Shown: positions 42,618 to 54,112 of the stretch, in pieces
How the letters are laid out: every line of letters starts with the position of its first letter
Numbering within the stretch: position 1 is the first letter of the stretch
Assembly: GCF_019468565.1 (NCBI RefSeq)
Contig: NZ_CP080521.1
Location: forward strand, 434,001 to 498,000
Direction of reading: 5' to 3'
DNA: 64,000 nt
Source of the DNA: Pseudonocardia sp. DSM 110487
GTDB taxonomy: Bacteria; Actinomycetota; Actinomycetes; Mycobacteriales; Pseudonocardiaceae
The notes under the pieces: model-generated
Told to the model about the DNA's origin: nothing
The model's database searches: none
The model's input: the letters and a program-made list of their open reading frames with translations, nothing else
Made by a program: the position numbers and the translations under genes

Positions 42618-44551
42618 TGGGCCTGTGGTGGTACGAGCCGTTCCGCACGTTCCAGACCAACCTGCGGGAGATCGACGCCGGACTCGACGTGGAACGGGTC
42701 CTGGACCAGATCGAGGAGTTCGGCGCCAACGCATGGCTGCTGTCCGTCGGCGGGATCATCTCGAACTACCCGACCGACCTGACCGCACAGACCCGCAATC
42801 CCGCACTGGCGGAGCGGGAGAGCGGCGACCTCGTCGGCGATGCCGTGGCCGCCGCACACGCCCGTGGGGTCCGGTTGCTCGCGCGGATGGACTTCTCCAA
42901 GGTCGACCGGCGCCGCGCCGAGGAGCACCCCGAGTGGTGCTTCGTCGGCCCGGACGGGGAGTGGCAGGTCGTGAGCGGCCTCACGAGCGTCTGCCCGAGC
43001 GCGCCGTACTACCAGCGCGAGACGTTCGCCGTGGTCGACGAGGTGCTCTCCCGCTACGACGTCGACGGCTTCTTCTTCAACTGGGCCTCCTACAACGAGC
43101 GCGACTACAGCGGCCGGTACCGCGGGGTGTGCCAGTGCCTGTCGTGCGCCCGGGCGTTCGGCGGACCGCTGCCGACCGGGCCTGACGCCCCCGCGTACCC
43201 GCGGTGGCGCCGGTTCGCCAAGGCCATGATCGACGACTTCTGCGGCCGGATGCGGGAGCTGATCGCGGCGCGAAGGCCCGAGGCGCCGCTGATCATGGGC
43301 GACACGGCCGACATCGTCTTCCACGAGGCGAACAATGCGGTCGGCCGGCCGTTGTGGCACCACCGCACCAGCGAGCACGTCAGCGCGGCACGGACGTACC
43401 GGCCGCAGGTACCGGTGTTCACGAACGCGGTCGGCTTCGTCGACATGCCGTACCGGCTCGCCGGTGAGGAGCCGGAGCACGTGGCGCAGTACCTCGTGCA
43501 GGCGATCTCGCGGGGCGCGAACCCGTCGACGTACGTCATGGGCACGCCGGACGACTCGCGCTACGAGTGCCTCGACGTCGCCGGGCGGATCACCCGCCAC
43601 CACCGGGACTACCAGGACGTCTACACCGACCTCGTACCGGCGGCGCGCGTACTGCTCGTGCGGCCCGACCCGCTGGCGTCCGAGGTGCCGACCGCGGAGT
43701 TCCAGGGCCTGTACCGAGCCCTTCTCGAACGGCACGTGCCGTTCGACGTGCTGGGGGAGGAGCGGCTGGGCGACTGCGGCCGCCTCGGCGAGTACTCCGC
43801 CGTCGTGCTCCCGGACCTCGGCCCGCTCGAGCCGGGCGCGGTCGCCGCGCTCGACGCGTTCGCCGGCGCGATCGTGAGCACGGGTTCCAGCGGGTTCGAC
43901 GCGGACACCGTTCAGCTGGCCGGGTCACCGGTGCGGGAGCGGCTCGCGGTGCGGGATGGCGTCGAGGCGGTTCGCTCGATGCACGTGCTGACCGGCACCT
44001 TCCCAGTTCCGGTCATCGGCGCGTACCACGTGGTCGCGCCGACCGACGGCGCGCGCACCGCGATGCGGGTGCTCTCCCGTGCGCCCTACGGGCCGCCGGA
44101 GAAGTGCCACGGGCACGCCGAGCTCGCGCAGCCCGGCCTGCTCAGGGCGGGACGGACGACGGTGCTGCCATGGACGGTCGGCCGGGCCTACCGCGAGGTG
44201 GGGCTGTCTGCGCACCGCGACCTGTTCGTCGACGCCGTCCTCGCAGCGGTGCCGGTGCCGATCGCCGTGGACACCGACCTACCCGACCAGGTGGAGGTGG
44301 TGCTGGGCCGCTCGCGCGCGGGGCAGGTGGTGCACCTCGTGAACCTCACCGGCGCCGGGCCGCAGCGTTTCGGGCCGCCCGTGACCGTGCACGGGGCCCG
44401 TCTGTGGATCCCGTGGGCGGACCCGTCCGCGCGGGTGCGGGCGCTGCTCGGCGATACCGATCTCCCGGTCTCCGAACGGGACGGCCGGCCCGGCGTGGAC
44501 CTGCCGCCGCTCGGTTTGTTCGAGGTCTTGGTGATCGACAAGGAGATGTGA
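42617..44551 (+). CDS. Putative glycoside hydrolase (GHL6-like), paralogue 2
   Basis: This 644-residue protein has the same architecture as the gene before it and starts at an ATG that overlaps that gene's stop (TGATG). TIM-barrel landmarks include 'GANAWLLSVGGIISNYPTD', 'ARGVRLLARMDFSKVDRRRAEEHPEW', 'CPSAPYYQRETFAVVDEVLSRYDVDGFFFNWAS' and a CQCLSC motif near residue 175 that may bind metal or be structural. A GATase-like domain follows ('YSAVVLPDLGPLEPGAVAALDAF'). The pair may form a heteromeric enzyme or act on different linkages. Substrate unknown. Confidence 0.7.
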   Translation: MGLWWYEPFRTFQTNLREIDAGLDVERVLDQIEEFGANAWLLSVGGIISNYPTDLTAQTRNPALAERESGDLVGDAVAAAHARGVRLLARMDFSKVDRRRAEEHPEWCFVGPDGEWQVVSGLTSVCPSAPYYQRETFAVVDEVLSRYDVDGFFFNWASYNERDYSGRYRGVCQCLSCARAFGGPLPTGPDAPAYPRWRRFAKAMIDDFCGRMRELIAARRPEAPLIMGDTADIVFHEANNAVGRPLWHHRTSEHVSAARTYRPQVPVFTNAVGFVDMPYRLAGEEPEHVAQYLVQAISRGANPSTYVMGTPDDSRYECLDVAGRITRHHRDYQDVYTDLVPAARVLLVRPDPLASEVPTAEFQGLYRALLERHVPFDVLGEERLGDCGRLGEYSAVVLPDLGPLEPGAVAALDAFAGAIVSTGSSGFDADTVQLAGSPVRERLAVRDGVEAVRSMHVLTGTFPVPVIGAYHVVAPTDGARTAMRVLSRAPYGPPEKCHGHAELAQPGLLRAGRTTVLPWTVGRAYREVGLSAHRDLFVDAVLAAVPVPIAVDTDLPDQVEVVLGRSRAGQVVHLVNLTGAGPQRFGPPVTVHGARLWIPWADPSARVRALLGDTDLPVSERDGRPGVDLPPLGLFEVLVIDKEM

Positions 44552-45498
44552 TGGGTGAACCGCTTCTCGTACTCGTCTGTGGAGTGCCGGAACAGGAGGA
44601 GGAGCGGATAAGGGCGGCCGCGCCGGACGCCGACATCGTGTTCGCGGCGAGCCTCGCGGACGTCGCGGACCGGCTACCCGAGGCGCACGTGGTGGCCGGA
44701 ACCCTCGACGCGTCAGGGCTCGCGGCGGCAGGCCGGCTTCAGTGGGTGCACAGCTGGGCCGCCGGTGTGGACGGTGCGCTCCACCCCGAGATGGTGGCGA
44801 GCCCGGTCGTACTGACGTCGTCGAAGGGCAACGGCGCCGTCCCGCTCGCCGAGCACGCGCTGATGCTCATGCTGATGCTCGACCGGGACGCGCCGCGGTG
44901 GCTGCGCGCGCAGGGATCGCGCACATGGGACCGGTTCCCGCACGGCGAGCTCGCGGGCGCCACGTGCGGGATCGTCGGAATGGGTGGGGCCGGCAGCGCG
45001 CTCGCCCGCCGGGCCGCCGCGTTCGACATGCGGGTGCTGGGGTTGCGGCGCCGCCCCGAGCGGCGGGTGCCGGATGTGGAGCGGATGTACGGGCCGGGCG
45101 AGGTCACGGCGTTCGTCGCCGAGTCGGACTTCGTGGTCGTCACGGCTGCCCTGACCCCGCAGAGCCGCGGGCTGCTCGGGCCCGCGGCGTTCCGCGCCAT
45201 GAAACCCACCGCGTACTACATCTGCGTGTCCCGCGGCGGCATCGCCGACGACGACGCGCTGCTCACCGCGGTGCGGGAGGGCTGGATCGCCGGGGCGGGC
45301 CTCGACGCGCACGCCGTCGAGCCGCTGCCGGCCGACAGCCCGTTCTGGTCGTTGCCCAACGTCATCGTCACGCCGCACAACGGCGCGACCACGGCACGGA
45401 CGAGGCGGCGTGGCGTGGATGTCTTCGTCGACAACCTGACGCGCTTCGTGGCGGGCGGGCCGCTGCGCAACGTCGTCGACAAGCGCGCCGGGTACTGA
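44551..45498 (+). CDS. D-2-hydroxyacid dehydrogenase-family oxidoreductase
   Basis: This 315-residue NAD(P)-dependent dehydrogenase has the Rossmann motif 'GIVGMGGAGSALARRAAAFDM' near residues 145-165. The catalytic Arg is in 'YYICVSRGGIADDDAL', the Glu in 'GAGLDAHAVEPLP', and the His in 'VIVTPHNGATT'. The N-terminal half shows 'LQWVHSWAAGVDGALHP', typical of hydroxyacid dehydrogenases. It overlaps the second hydrolase gene by one base (TGATG) and ends the operon before a strong terminator. It probably acts on the acid or keto acid released from the imported compound. Confidence 0.85.
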   Translation: MGEPLLVLVCGVPEQEEERIRAAAPDADIVFAASLADVADRLPEAHVVAGTLDASGLAAAGRLQWVHSWAAGVDGALHPEMVASPVVLTSSKGNGAVPLAEHALMLMLMLDRDAPRWLRAQGSRTWDRFPHGELAGATCGIVGMGGAGSALARRAAAFDMRVLGLRRRPERRVPDVERMYGPGEVTAFVAESDFVVVTAALTPQSRGLLGPAAFRAMKPTAYYICVSRGGIADDDALLTAVREGWIAGAGLDAHAVEPLPADSPFWSLPNVIVTPHNGATTARTRRRGVDVFVDNLTRFVAGGPLRNVVDKRAGY

Positions 45499-45506
45499 GC
45501 ACATGG

Positions 45507-45542
45507 GACGGCCCCCGCCAGGGGGGATTGGCGGGGGCCGTC
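45507..45542 (+). terminator. Terminator of the sugar-utilisation operon
   Basis: A 14-bp perfect stem (arm GACGGCCCCCGCCA) with an 8-nt loop, followed by GTTTGGTT, ends the operon 8 bp past the dehydrogenase stop. Confidence 0.88.
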
Positions 45543-45546
45543 GTTT

Positions 45547-45595
45547 GGTTCAGCTCCGGGGGGTCGAGCTGAACCGTGTCCGGACAGAGCCGGAC
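45547..45595. other. Two further hairpins downstream of the terminator
   Basis: GGTTCAGCTC pairs with GAGCTGAACC (45547-45575, 9-nt loop), and GTCCGG pairs with CCGGAC (45578-45595). With the terminator they form three hairpins in 89 bp. They precede the HAD gene by 120 bp and may be extra terminators or leader structure. No promoter is obvious between 45596 and 45718. Confidence 0.5.
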
Positions 45596-45718
45596 AGGCC
45601 CATCGTAGCCCTTGACGAGCACATCCGCGCGATTCTGCGACTAGCAAGTGGGGTGGTGTCGGGACGGTATCGACGCGGGAGGCCGTCGGCATCCGTCCTG
45701 TCTGGCAAGCTCGCCCGC

Positions 45719-46549
45719 GTGTCCGGTGCGCTCCCCCCGCAGTTGTCCACCCCGGCGCCGGCCCGGTCCGGCACGGCCGCGTTCTTCGATCTCGACAAGA
45801 CCATCATCGCCGGATCGAGCGCGCTCGCGTTCAGCCGGCCGTTCCGCAGGCAGGGGCTCATCAGCAGGCGGGCCGCCCTCCGCAGCGGTTACGCGCAGTT
45901 GCTCCTCGTGCTGTCCGGTGCCGACGCGAACACGATGGATCTCCTGCGGAAGCGGATCACCGCGCTGTGCACCGGCTGGGAGGTGGCGCAGATCAGCAGC
46001 ATCGTGGCCGAGACGCTGCACGACATCGTCGAGCCGCTCGTCTACGCGGAGGCCACCGAGCTGATCGCCGAGCACAGGGCGAACGGCGACGAGGTCGTCG
46101 TGCTCTCGGCGTCGGGGCACGAGGTCGTCGAGCCGATCGCCACCCTCGTCGGCGCCGACCGCTGCGTCGCCACCCGCATGGGTGTGGTCGACGGCCGGTA
46201 CACCGGGGTGATCGACTACTACTGCTACGGCGAGGCGAAGGCGCAGGCAGCGCGCCGGCTCGCCGAGGAGCAGGGGTACCGGCTCGAGGACTGCCGCGCG
46301 TACTCCGACTCGATCACCGATCTGCCGCTGCTCGAGGCCGTCGGGCATCCCACCGTGGTCAACCCGGACCGCGCGCTGCGCCGGGAGGCAGAGCTGCGCG
46401 GCTGGCCGGTGCTGACGTTCGCCGATCCGGTCGTGTTGCGGTTCCGGAGGCCGCCCCTGCGCACCACGCTCACGGCGGCGGGTGTCGGTGCCGTGGCCGC
46501 GCTGGCCGCCGTCGGCTGGTACGTGTGGCGGCGACCGGTGCGTTCATGA
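45719..46549 (+). CDS. HAD-IB phosphatase, SerB/Rv3661-like
   Basis: This 276-residue hydrolase has the HAD motif I 'AFFDLDKTII' (nucleophile Asp24, acid/base Asp26), motif II 'VVVLSASGHEVVEPIA', and motif IV 'YSDSITDLPLLEAVGHPTVVNPD'. Helical cap residues follow motif I ('RRAALRSGYAQLLLVLSGADANTMDLLRKRI' in pieces). The C-terminus has a hydrophobic segment and a basic end, suggesting membrane attachment. It matches M. tuberculosis Rv3661, which follows the same Tad-like locus. The GTG at 45719 is the best start by comparison with family members, but in-frame upstream codons are open. Substrate unknown; small phosphomonoesters are likely. Confidence 0.85.
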   Translation: MSGALPPQLSTPAPARSGTAAFFDLDKTIIAGSSALAFSRPFRRQGLISRRAALRSGYAQLLLVLSGADANTMDLLRKRITALCTGWEVAQISSIVAETLHDIVEPLVYAEATELIAEHRANGDEVVVLSASGHEVVEPIATLVGADRCVATRMGVVDGRYTGVIDYYCYGEAKAQAARRLAEEQGYRLEDCRAYSDSITDLPLLEAVGHPTVVNPDRALRREAELRGWPVLTFADPVVLRFRRPPLRTTLTAAGVGAVAALAAVGWYVWRRPVRS

Positions 46550-46870
46550 GGCTGATGGGGTTCATGAGGGTGGCGCCGCGGTTACTGATCGCCACCGTGC
46601 GTGCCTGAACCGGTGCACCTCTCGGCGCCCCTTGCTGTGGTCCGAGTCACCGACTACAAAGAGCCGTACGGACCCCTGACGGCCAGGGGCGGTGCGGCAG
46701 AGAAGCACCCGTCCACCCCGAGCAGGGCTCCGTGCGGGAAGGCCGGGCGCTCCACGCACAGCACGCCGCGGGAGGCATGTCGTCGTGGGCCTGCGTACCG
46801 GGACGCTGGACGCCGAGGCCACTATCACGACACGTAGTGCACGCCTGGATCTCGGATTTCCCGCGCAGGC

Positions 46871-46900
46871 GGGCGGTGCTCCTCCTCCGGAGCGCCGCCC
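46871..46900 (-). terminator. Terminator after the Fic-like gene
   Basis: A 12-bp stem (GGGCGGTGCTCC/GGAGCGCCGCCC, one T-G pair) with a 6-nt loop lies 17 bp past the stop of the minus-strand gene. The stretch 46550-46870 upstream of it contains no gene I can support; a 20-codon frame at 46546 starting MRLMGF lacks a ribosome binding site. Confidence 0.75.
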
Positions 46901-46917
46901 GTCTCGTATGTGAGGGA

Positions 46918-47655
46918 TCAGCTGCGGGCGTCGGCGATCGAGGTGCCTTCCCGAGCTCCCGCCTCCCACTGGGCGCAGCAGTGCAACACCCATTCCCGCA
47001 CGCCGTCGCTCGTGCCCCCCGCGAACGCCGCCGCGGCGGCGCGGTATTGCGCGGCATGGCGCAGGTGCCCCACCTCGGGCACGGCGAGCCCCTTCGGATC
47101 CAGCCCCGCGGCCACCGCCGCGAGCCGCGCGGCGGCGCGGGCCACCACGCCGTTCGCCGCGGCGAAGGGCGCGAGTGCGAGCAGCTCGCCGTGCACCACC
47201 GCCACCAGAACCGGGGCCGGCACGCGGGTGCCGCCCGTGGCGAGGTCGGCGAGCAGGCCCAGCCGGGCGGCCACCCCGTCGCCGGATCGCGGCCTGCCCA
47301 GCTCCGCCTCGTGCCGGTCCGGAGGCACGAGGCCGGCGGCGGCCACGACGTGCAGCCTCGCCAATGCCTGCAGCGGGGAACTGCGCCATGCACCGAGCAG
47401 ACGCCCGCACTCCTCGGCGGCGCGCACGGCGCCGGCGAGCACCGGGTCGGGCACCGCGTCGCTCACCGTGAGCGTGGTTCCGTCCAGTGCCGCGGACGCG
47501 CGTGCGGCGCGCAGGCTCGCCTCGGCCGCGCTCGCAGGCCACCCCCGCCGGTTGACCGGGTGGTTGTGCACGGCGACGAGCGCGTCGCGCGCCCGGGCGA
47601 CGGCGTCGGGCACCCCCGGCAGGTCGAGCAGCGGGGCCAGCGGATCGGCGGTCAC
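46918..47655 (-). CDS. Fic-fold protein with degenerate active site (Rv3662c-like)
   Basis: This 245-residue protein matches Rv3662c in position and start ('TADPLAPLL'). It has Fic-domain landmarks, but the catalytic motif is degenerate. The usual H-P-F-x-x-G-N-G-R appears as 'APFAAANGVVAR', so the catalytic His is Ala. The inhibitory motif S-x-x-x-E-G appears as 'SAALDG', with Asp for Glu. AMP-transfer is therefore doubtful, and it may be a binding or regulatory protein. The GTG at 47655 was chosen because it begins the conserved N-terminus; no ribosome binding site is evident, so leaderless translation is likely. Confidence 0.65.
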   Translation of the reverse strand: MTADPLAPLLDLPGVPDAVARARDALVAVHNHPVNRRGWPASAAEASLRAARASAALDGTTLTVSDAVPDPVLAGAVRAAEECGRLLGAWRSSPLQALARLHVVAAAGLVPPDRHEAELGRPRSGDGVAARLGLLADLATGGTRVPAPVLVAVVHGELLALAPFAAANGVVARAAARLAAVAAGLDPKGLAVPEVGHLRHAAQYRAAAAAFAGGTSDGVREWVLHCCAQWEAGAREGTSIADARS

Positions 47656-47953
47656 GGCCACTCGGGCATGCTGCCACCCGCCGCCCGGCCCACCTGCACC
47701 CAGACCCCGACTCGCGCGCACCCAGACCCCGACTCGCGGATGTCAGGGCTCGTCCGCGGAGCGGGTATGGACAAGGTGGGGCGTGTGCCGTTGCTCGTCC
47801 GCCGGTCGGCCGTCCGTCGACCGTCCGGCGAAATGCCCCGACCTGTCCGGACCGACGGTGCGTTGGGCCGGGCGGCGCACTAGCGTCCAACAGCAAGCAT
47901 GCTTCAGCCGGGCACCGAAGCCCGGCGCGACGCCCAGGACCAGGAGGGCATTG

Positions 47954-49933
<1,980 letters not shown>

Positions 49934-49940
49934 ACCTGTC

Positions 49941-49974
49941 AGGGGATACGAGCGTTCCGGCGCTCGTATCCCCT
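49941..49974 (+). terminator. Terminator after acsA
   Basis: A 14-bp perfect stem (arm AGGGGATACGAGCG) with a 6-nt loop begins 8 bp past the acsA stop. Confidence 0.88.
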
Positions 49975-50035
49975 CATGGGTCGTAGGCGGTATACCGTAG
50001 ACACGCGTGTTGGTCGAGGCGATCGGAGCCAGGCG

Positions 50036-51769
<1,734 letters not shown>

Positions 51770-51776
51770 CAACGAA

Positions 51777-51807
51777 GTGGCCCTGCTCCGGATCGGAGCA
51801 GGGCCAC
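51777..51807. terminator. Terminator between diaphorase and terC1
   Basis: A 14-bp perfect stem (GTGGCCCTGCTCCG) with the 3-nt loop GAT lies between convergent genes. Confidence 0.88.
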
Positions 51808-51824
51808 GGGTGTTGTGTCGCGAG

Positions 51825-52823
51825 TCAGTTCTTCGACGAGTGAGAGCTCGGTTCGGTGATGTCGTCGTCGTCCGGGCCGTTGGCGGCGTCGCGGCGGGAC
51901 TTCATGAGGCTCGCGATCGTCGTGAGCGTCAGCGTGCCGACGATGACGCCGAGGGAGACGAGGATCGGCACCTCGGGCGCCCATGCGACGCCGTGGTGGT
52001 GCAGCGCCTCCAGGATCAGCTTCACCCCGATGAACGCGAGGATGAAGGCAAGGCCCTTGCTGAGGTAGACCAGCCTGTCGAGCAGGCCACCGATGAGGAA
52101 GAACAGCTGCCGCAGCCCCATGAGGGCGAACGCGTTCACGGTGAACACGAGGTACGGCTCCTGGGTGAGTCCGAAGACCGCCGGGATGGAGTCCACCGCG
52201 AACAGCAGGTCGGTGGTGCCGATCGCCACCATCACGATGAGCATCGGCGTCACGAGCCTGCGGCCGTCGACGACGGTGGTCATCTTCGCGCCGTTGTACT
52301 CCTTCGTGGAGGGCACCACCCGCTCGACGTAGCGCAGGAGGCGGTTCTCCTCGAACTCCTCGTTCCCGTCGGCCTCCTTGATGAGCTTCCATGCTGTCCA
52401 GATGAGGAACGCCCCGAACAGGTAGAACATCCAGTCGAAGCGGGAGATGGCCTCCGCGCCGAGTGCGATGAAGATCCCGCGCAGCACGAGCGCGAGCACG
52501 ATGCCGATCAGGAGCACCTTCTGCCGGTAGTCCCGCGGCACCGCGAATTTGCTCATGATCAGCACGAAGACGAAGAGGTTGTCCACCGAGAGCGAGTACT
52601 CGGTGATCCAGCCGGCGAAGAACTCGCCCCCGTACCGCGGTCCGGCGACCGCGAGCACTCCCAGCCCGAACGCGATGGCGAGCGAGACGTAGACGGCCAC
52701 CCAGATCGTCGACTCGCGCATCGATGGATCCCGTGGGTTGCGGGCCACCAGGTAGAAGTCGAACGCGAGCACGGCGAGGAACGCCGCGATCGTCGCGATC
52801 CACACCCCGGTCGAAATGATCAT
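51825..52823 (-). CDS. TerC-family membrane protein, copy 1
   Basis: This 332-residue protein has about eight membrane segments. The TerC metal-binding motifs are intact: 'EYSLSVDNLFVFVLIMSKFAVP' (in pieces) near residue 75, and 'TTDLLFAVDSIPAVFGLT' near residue 205, with the paired Asp residues. TerC proteins export manganese or aid metalation of secreted proteins. A soluble insert near residues 150-185 is charged, and the tail is acidic and Ser-rich. It is nearly identical to copy 2 at 54113 over most of its length. A hairpin precedes its start in the transcript. Confidence 0.9.
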   Translation of the reverse strand: MIISTGVWIATIAAFLAVLAFDFYLVARNPRDPSMRESTIWVAVYVSLAIAFGLGVLAVAGPRYGGEFFAGWITEYSLSVDNLFVFVLIMSKFAVPRDYRQKVLLIGIVLALVLRGIFIALGAEAISRFDWMFYLFGAFLIWTAWKLIKEADGNEEFEENRLLRYVERVVPSTKEYNGAKMTTVVDGRRLVTPMLIVMVAIGTTDLLFAVDSIPAVFGLTQEPYLVFTVNAFALMGLRQLFFLIGGLLDRLVYLSKGLAFILAFIGVKLILEALHHHGVAWAPEVPILVSLGVIVGTLTLTTIASLMKSRRDAANGPDDDDITEPSSHSSKN

Positions 52824-52867
52824 CTCTCTCCTGTCCCGGTTGTCCCCCCGCCGACGGCGGGATGGAA

Positions 52868-52898
52868 ACGGCGCGGCGGACCTCGTCCGCCGCGCCGT
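52868..52898 (-). terminator. Intercistronic hairpin before terC1
   Basis: A 14-bp perfect stem (ACGGCGCGGCGGAC) with the 3-nt loop CTC lies between the small membrane gene and terC1. The same position in the second copy also has a hairpin with a different outer arm. Confidence 0.8.
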
Positions 52899-52901
52899 CC
52901 G

Positions 52902-53375
52902 TCACGTGGATCGGCGGGTTCGCCCCCGGGCGGCGACCCCGGTGGATGCCGCACGCCGGGCGCGCTTGCGCTCTCTCGCCGCCCACACCGCTTCTGCGTG
53001 GGCAACGTATCTTCCGTATACCCGCTCGGCATAGGGATTGTGGCCTTTGATGTGGATCAACCAGGAAGGGGTGATCCGCTCGTAGAGCCAGACGAAGCCG
53101 ATCGCGAAGCCCAGGCTGACCACGGCCTGGAAGGCGAGGAAGGTGACGACGTCGTCCGGCGGGGTGGGATTGCCGCCCAGCAGGACCGGGGTCGCCGTTT
53201 CATGCAGGAGCCGCGCGAGCGGGAATCCCACGAACCAGACAGCCACCGCCGGCGCGAACATGCCCGGCTTGGCGCGACCGAGGCCGACGAGCACCCCGTA
53301 GATCGCGCCGAGCACGCCGATCACCGCGCCGGTGGCGCTGACCTCGGCGAGCTGACGTGCCTGCGTGACGGACAT
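52902..53375 (-). CDS. Small four-helix membrane protein with basic tail, copy 1
   Basis: This 157-residue protein has about three or four membrane segments, with the conserved patterns 'SARQLAEV' at the start (here TQARQLAEV), 'GRAKPGMFAPAVAVWFVGFPLARLLHET', 'PTPPDDVVTFLAFQAV', 'WLYERITPSWLIHIKGHNPYAERVY' and an Arg-rich C-terminus. It has a paralogue at 55204 that is longer by an extra helix near the N-terminus. Both lie between an Nramp-like gene and a terC gene. I do not recognise the family; it may be an accessory subunit of the Nramp-like transporter. Confidence 0.7.
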   Translation of the reverse strand: MSVTQARQLAEVSATGAVIGVLGAIYGVLVGLGRAKPGMFAPAVAVWFVGFPLARLLHETATPVLLGGNPTPPDDVVTFLAFQAVVSLGFAIGFVWLYERITPSWLIHIKGHNPYAERVYGRYVAHAEAVWAARERKRARRAASTGVAARGRTRRST

Positions 53376-53376
53376 G

Positions 53377-53979
53377 TCAGCCCACGACCACGCCGAAGCG
53401 GAAGAGGCTGTAGAGGAGCATCCCCAGGTAGAAGAATGCCCCGAACCCGATGATCAGGTTCGTCCACAGCTTCGGCCGGATCGGCTTGGGCAGCAGCCGG
53501 TTGTTCACCAGCAGGAGCACGATGCAGTACGCGCCCATGGCGAACGTGGACAGGAACGCCAGCACGTCCAGGATCGCCGCCGGACCGTCGGCAGGCCCCC
53601 AGAGCAGGATGCAGATCCCAAAGATGATCACACCCCAGAGGAACCCGCCGTAGAGGTGCGACGTCCGGAACCGCTTCGCGCCGGGCACGAAGTTGTACGT
53701 CATGTCGGCCTGGCCCCGGGAGAACGAGTCGAAGAGCCCGAGGGTGGCGTTCAGGCCGATCAGCGCGATGAACCCGAGGAACACACCGCCCAGCGCCGGT
53801 ACGCCGACCGAGGCGAACGATGCGGACATGGCGTTGAGCGCGGCCTCCCGCTCCCCCTCCCGCAGCAGGCCGACGACGTCGGGGCTCTGCCGGGCAGCGG
53901 CCTGTGCGAGAACGGTGAACGAGACCGTAACCAGCATCGTGATACCCCAGAAGAGAAGCAGGGCGTCGAAGGTGACCCA
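53377..53979 (-). pseudogene. Truncated Nramp-like transporter gene (3' third only)
   Basis: The frame is clearly homologous to the last 190 or so codons of the full-length gene at 55806 ('MLVTVSFTVLAQAAARQ', 'GFIALIGLNATLGLFDSFSRGQADM', 'LLLVNNRLLPKPIRPKLWTN'). Homology ends abruptly near 53979 in the sequence GGTGACCCA, just upstream of an in-frame stop, so about 310 N-terminal codons are missing. The first in-frame ATG is at 53937. The remaining helices alone cannot transport. It is a remnant of a tandem duplication. Confidence 0.8.
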
Positions 53980-54064
53980 AGACGAACGAGTGCATGGTCA
54001 GCTCCTCCCCCCGGGCCGACGACCCGCTGGCCGAGATCGACGCGCGGCTGAGCCGGTACACGCG

Positions 54065-54102
54065 ACGAGCGCCCGCCCCATTTGCCGGGGGCGGGCGCTC
54101 GT
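54065..54102. terminator. Terminator after terC2
   Basis: A 15-bp perfect stem (ACGAGCGCCCGCCCC) with an 8-nt loop lies 11 bp past the terC2 stop. It separates the two duplicated blocks. Confidence 0.88.
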
Positions 54103-54112
54103 TTCGTGTCGG

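Noticed and set aside
52824..52901. Manganese riboswitch (yybP-ykoY) before terC
   Set aside because: The gap is only 78 bp and holds one GC-rich hairpin; the conserved riboswitch loop sequences are not seen there or before terC2.
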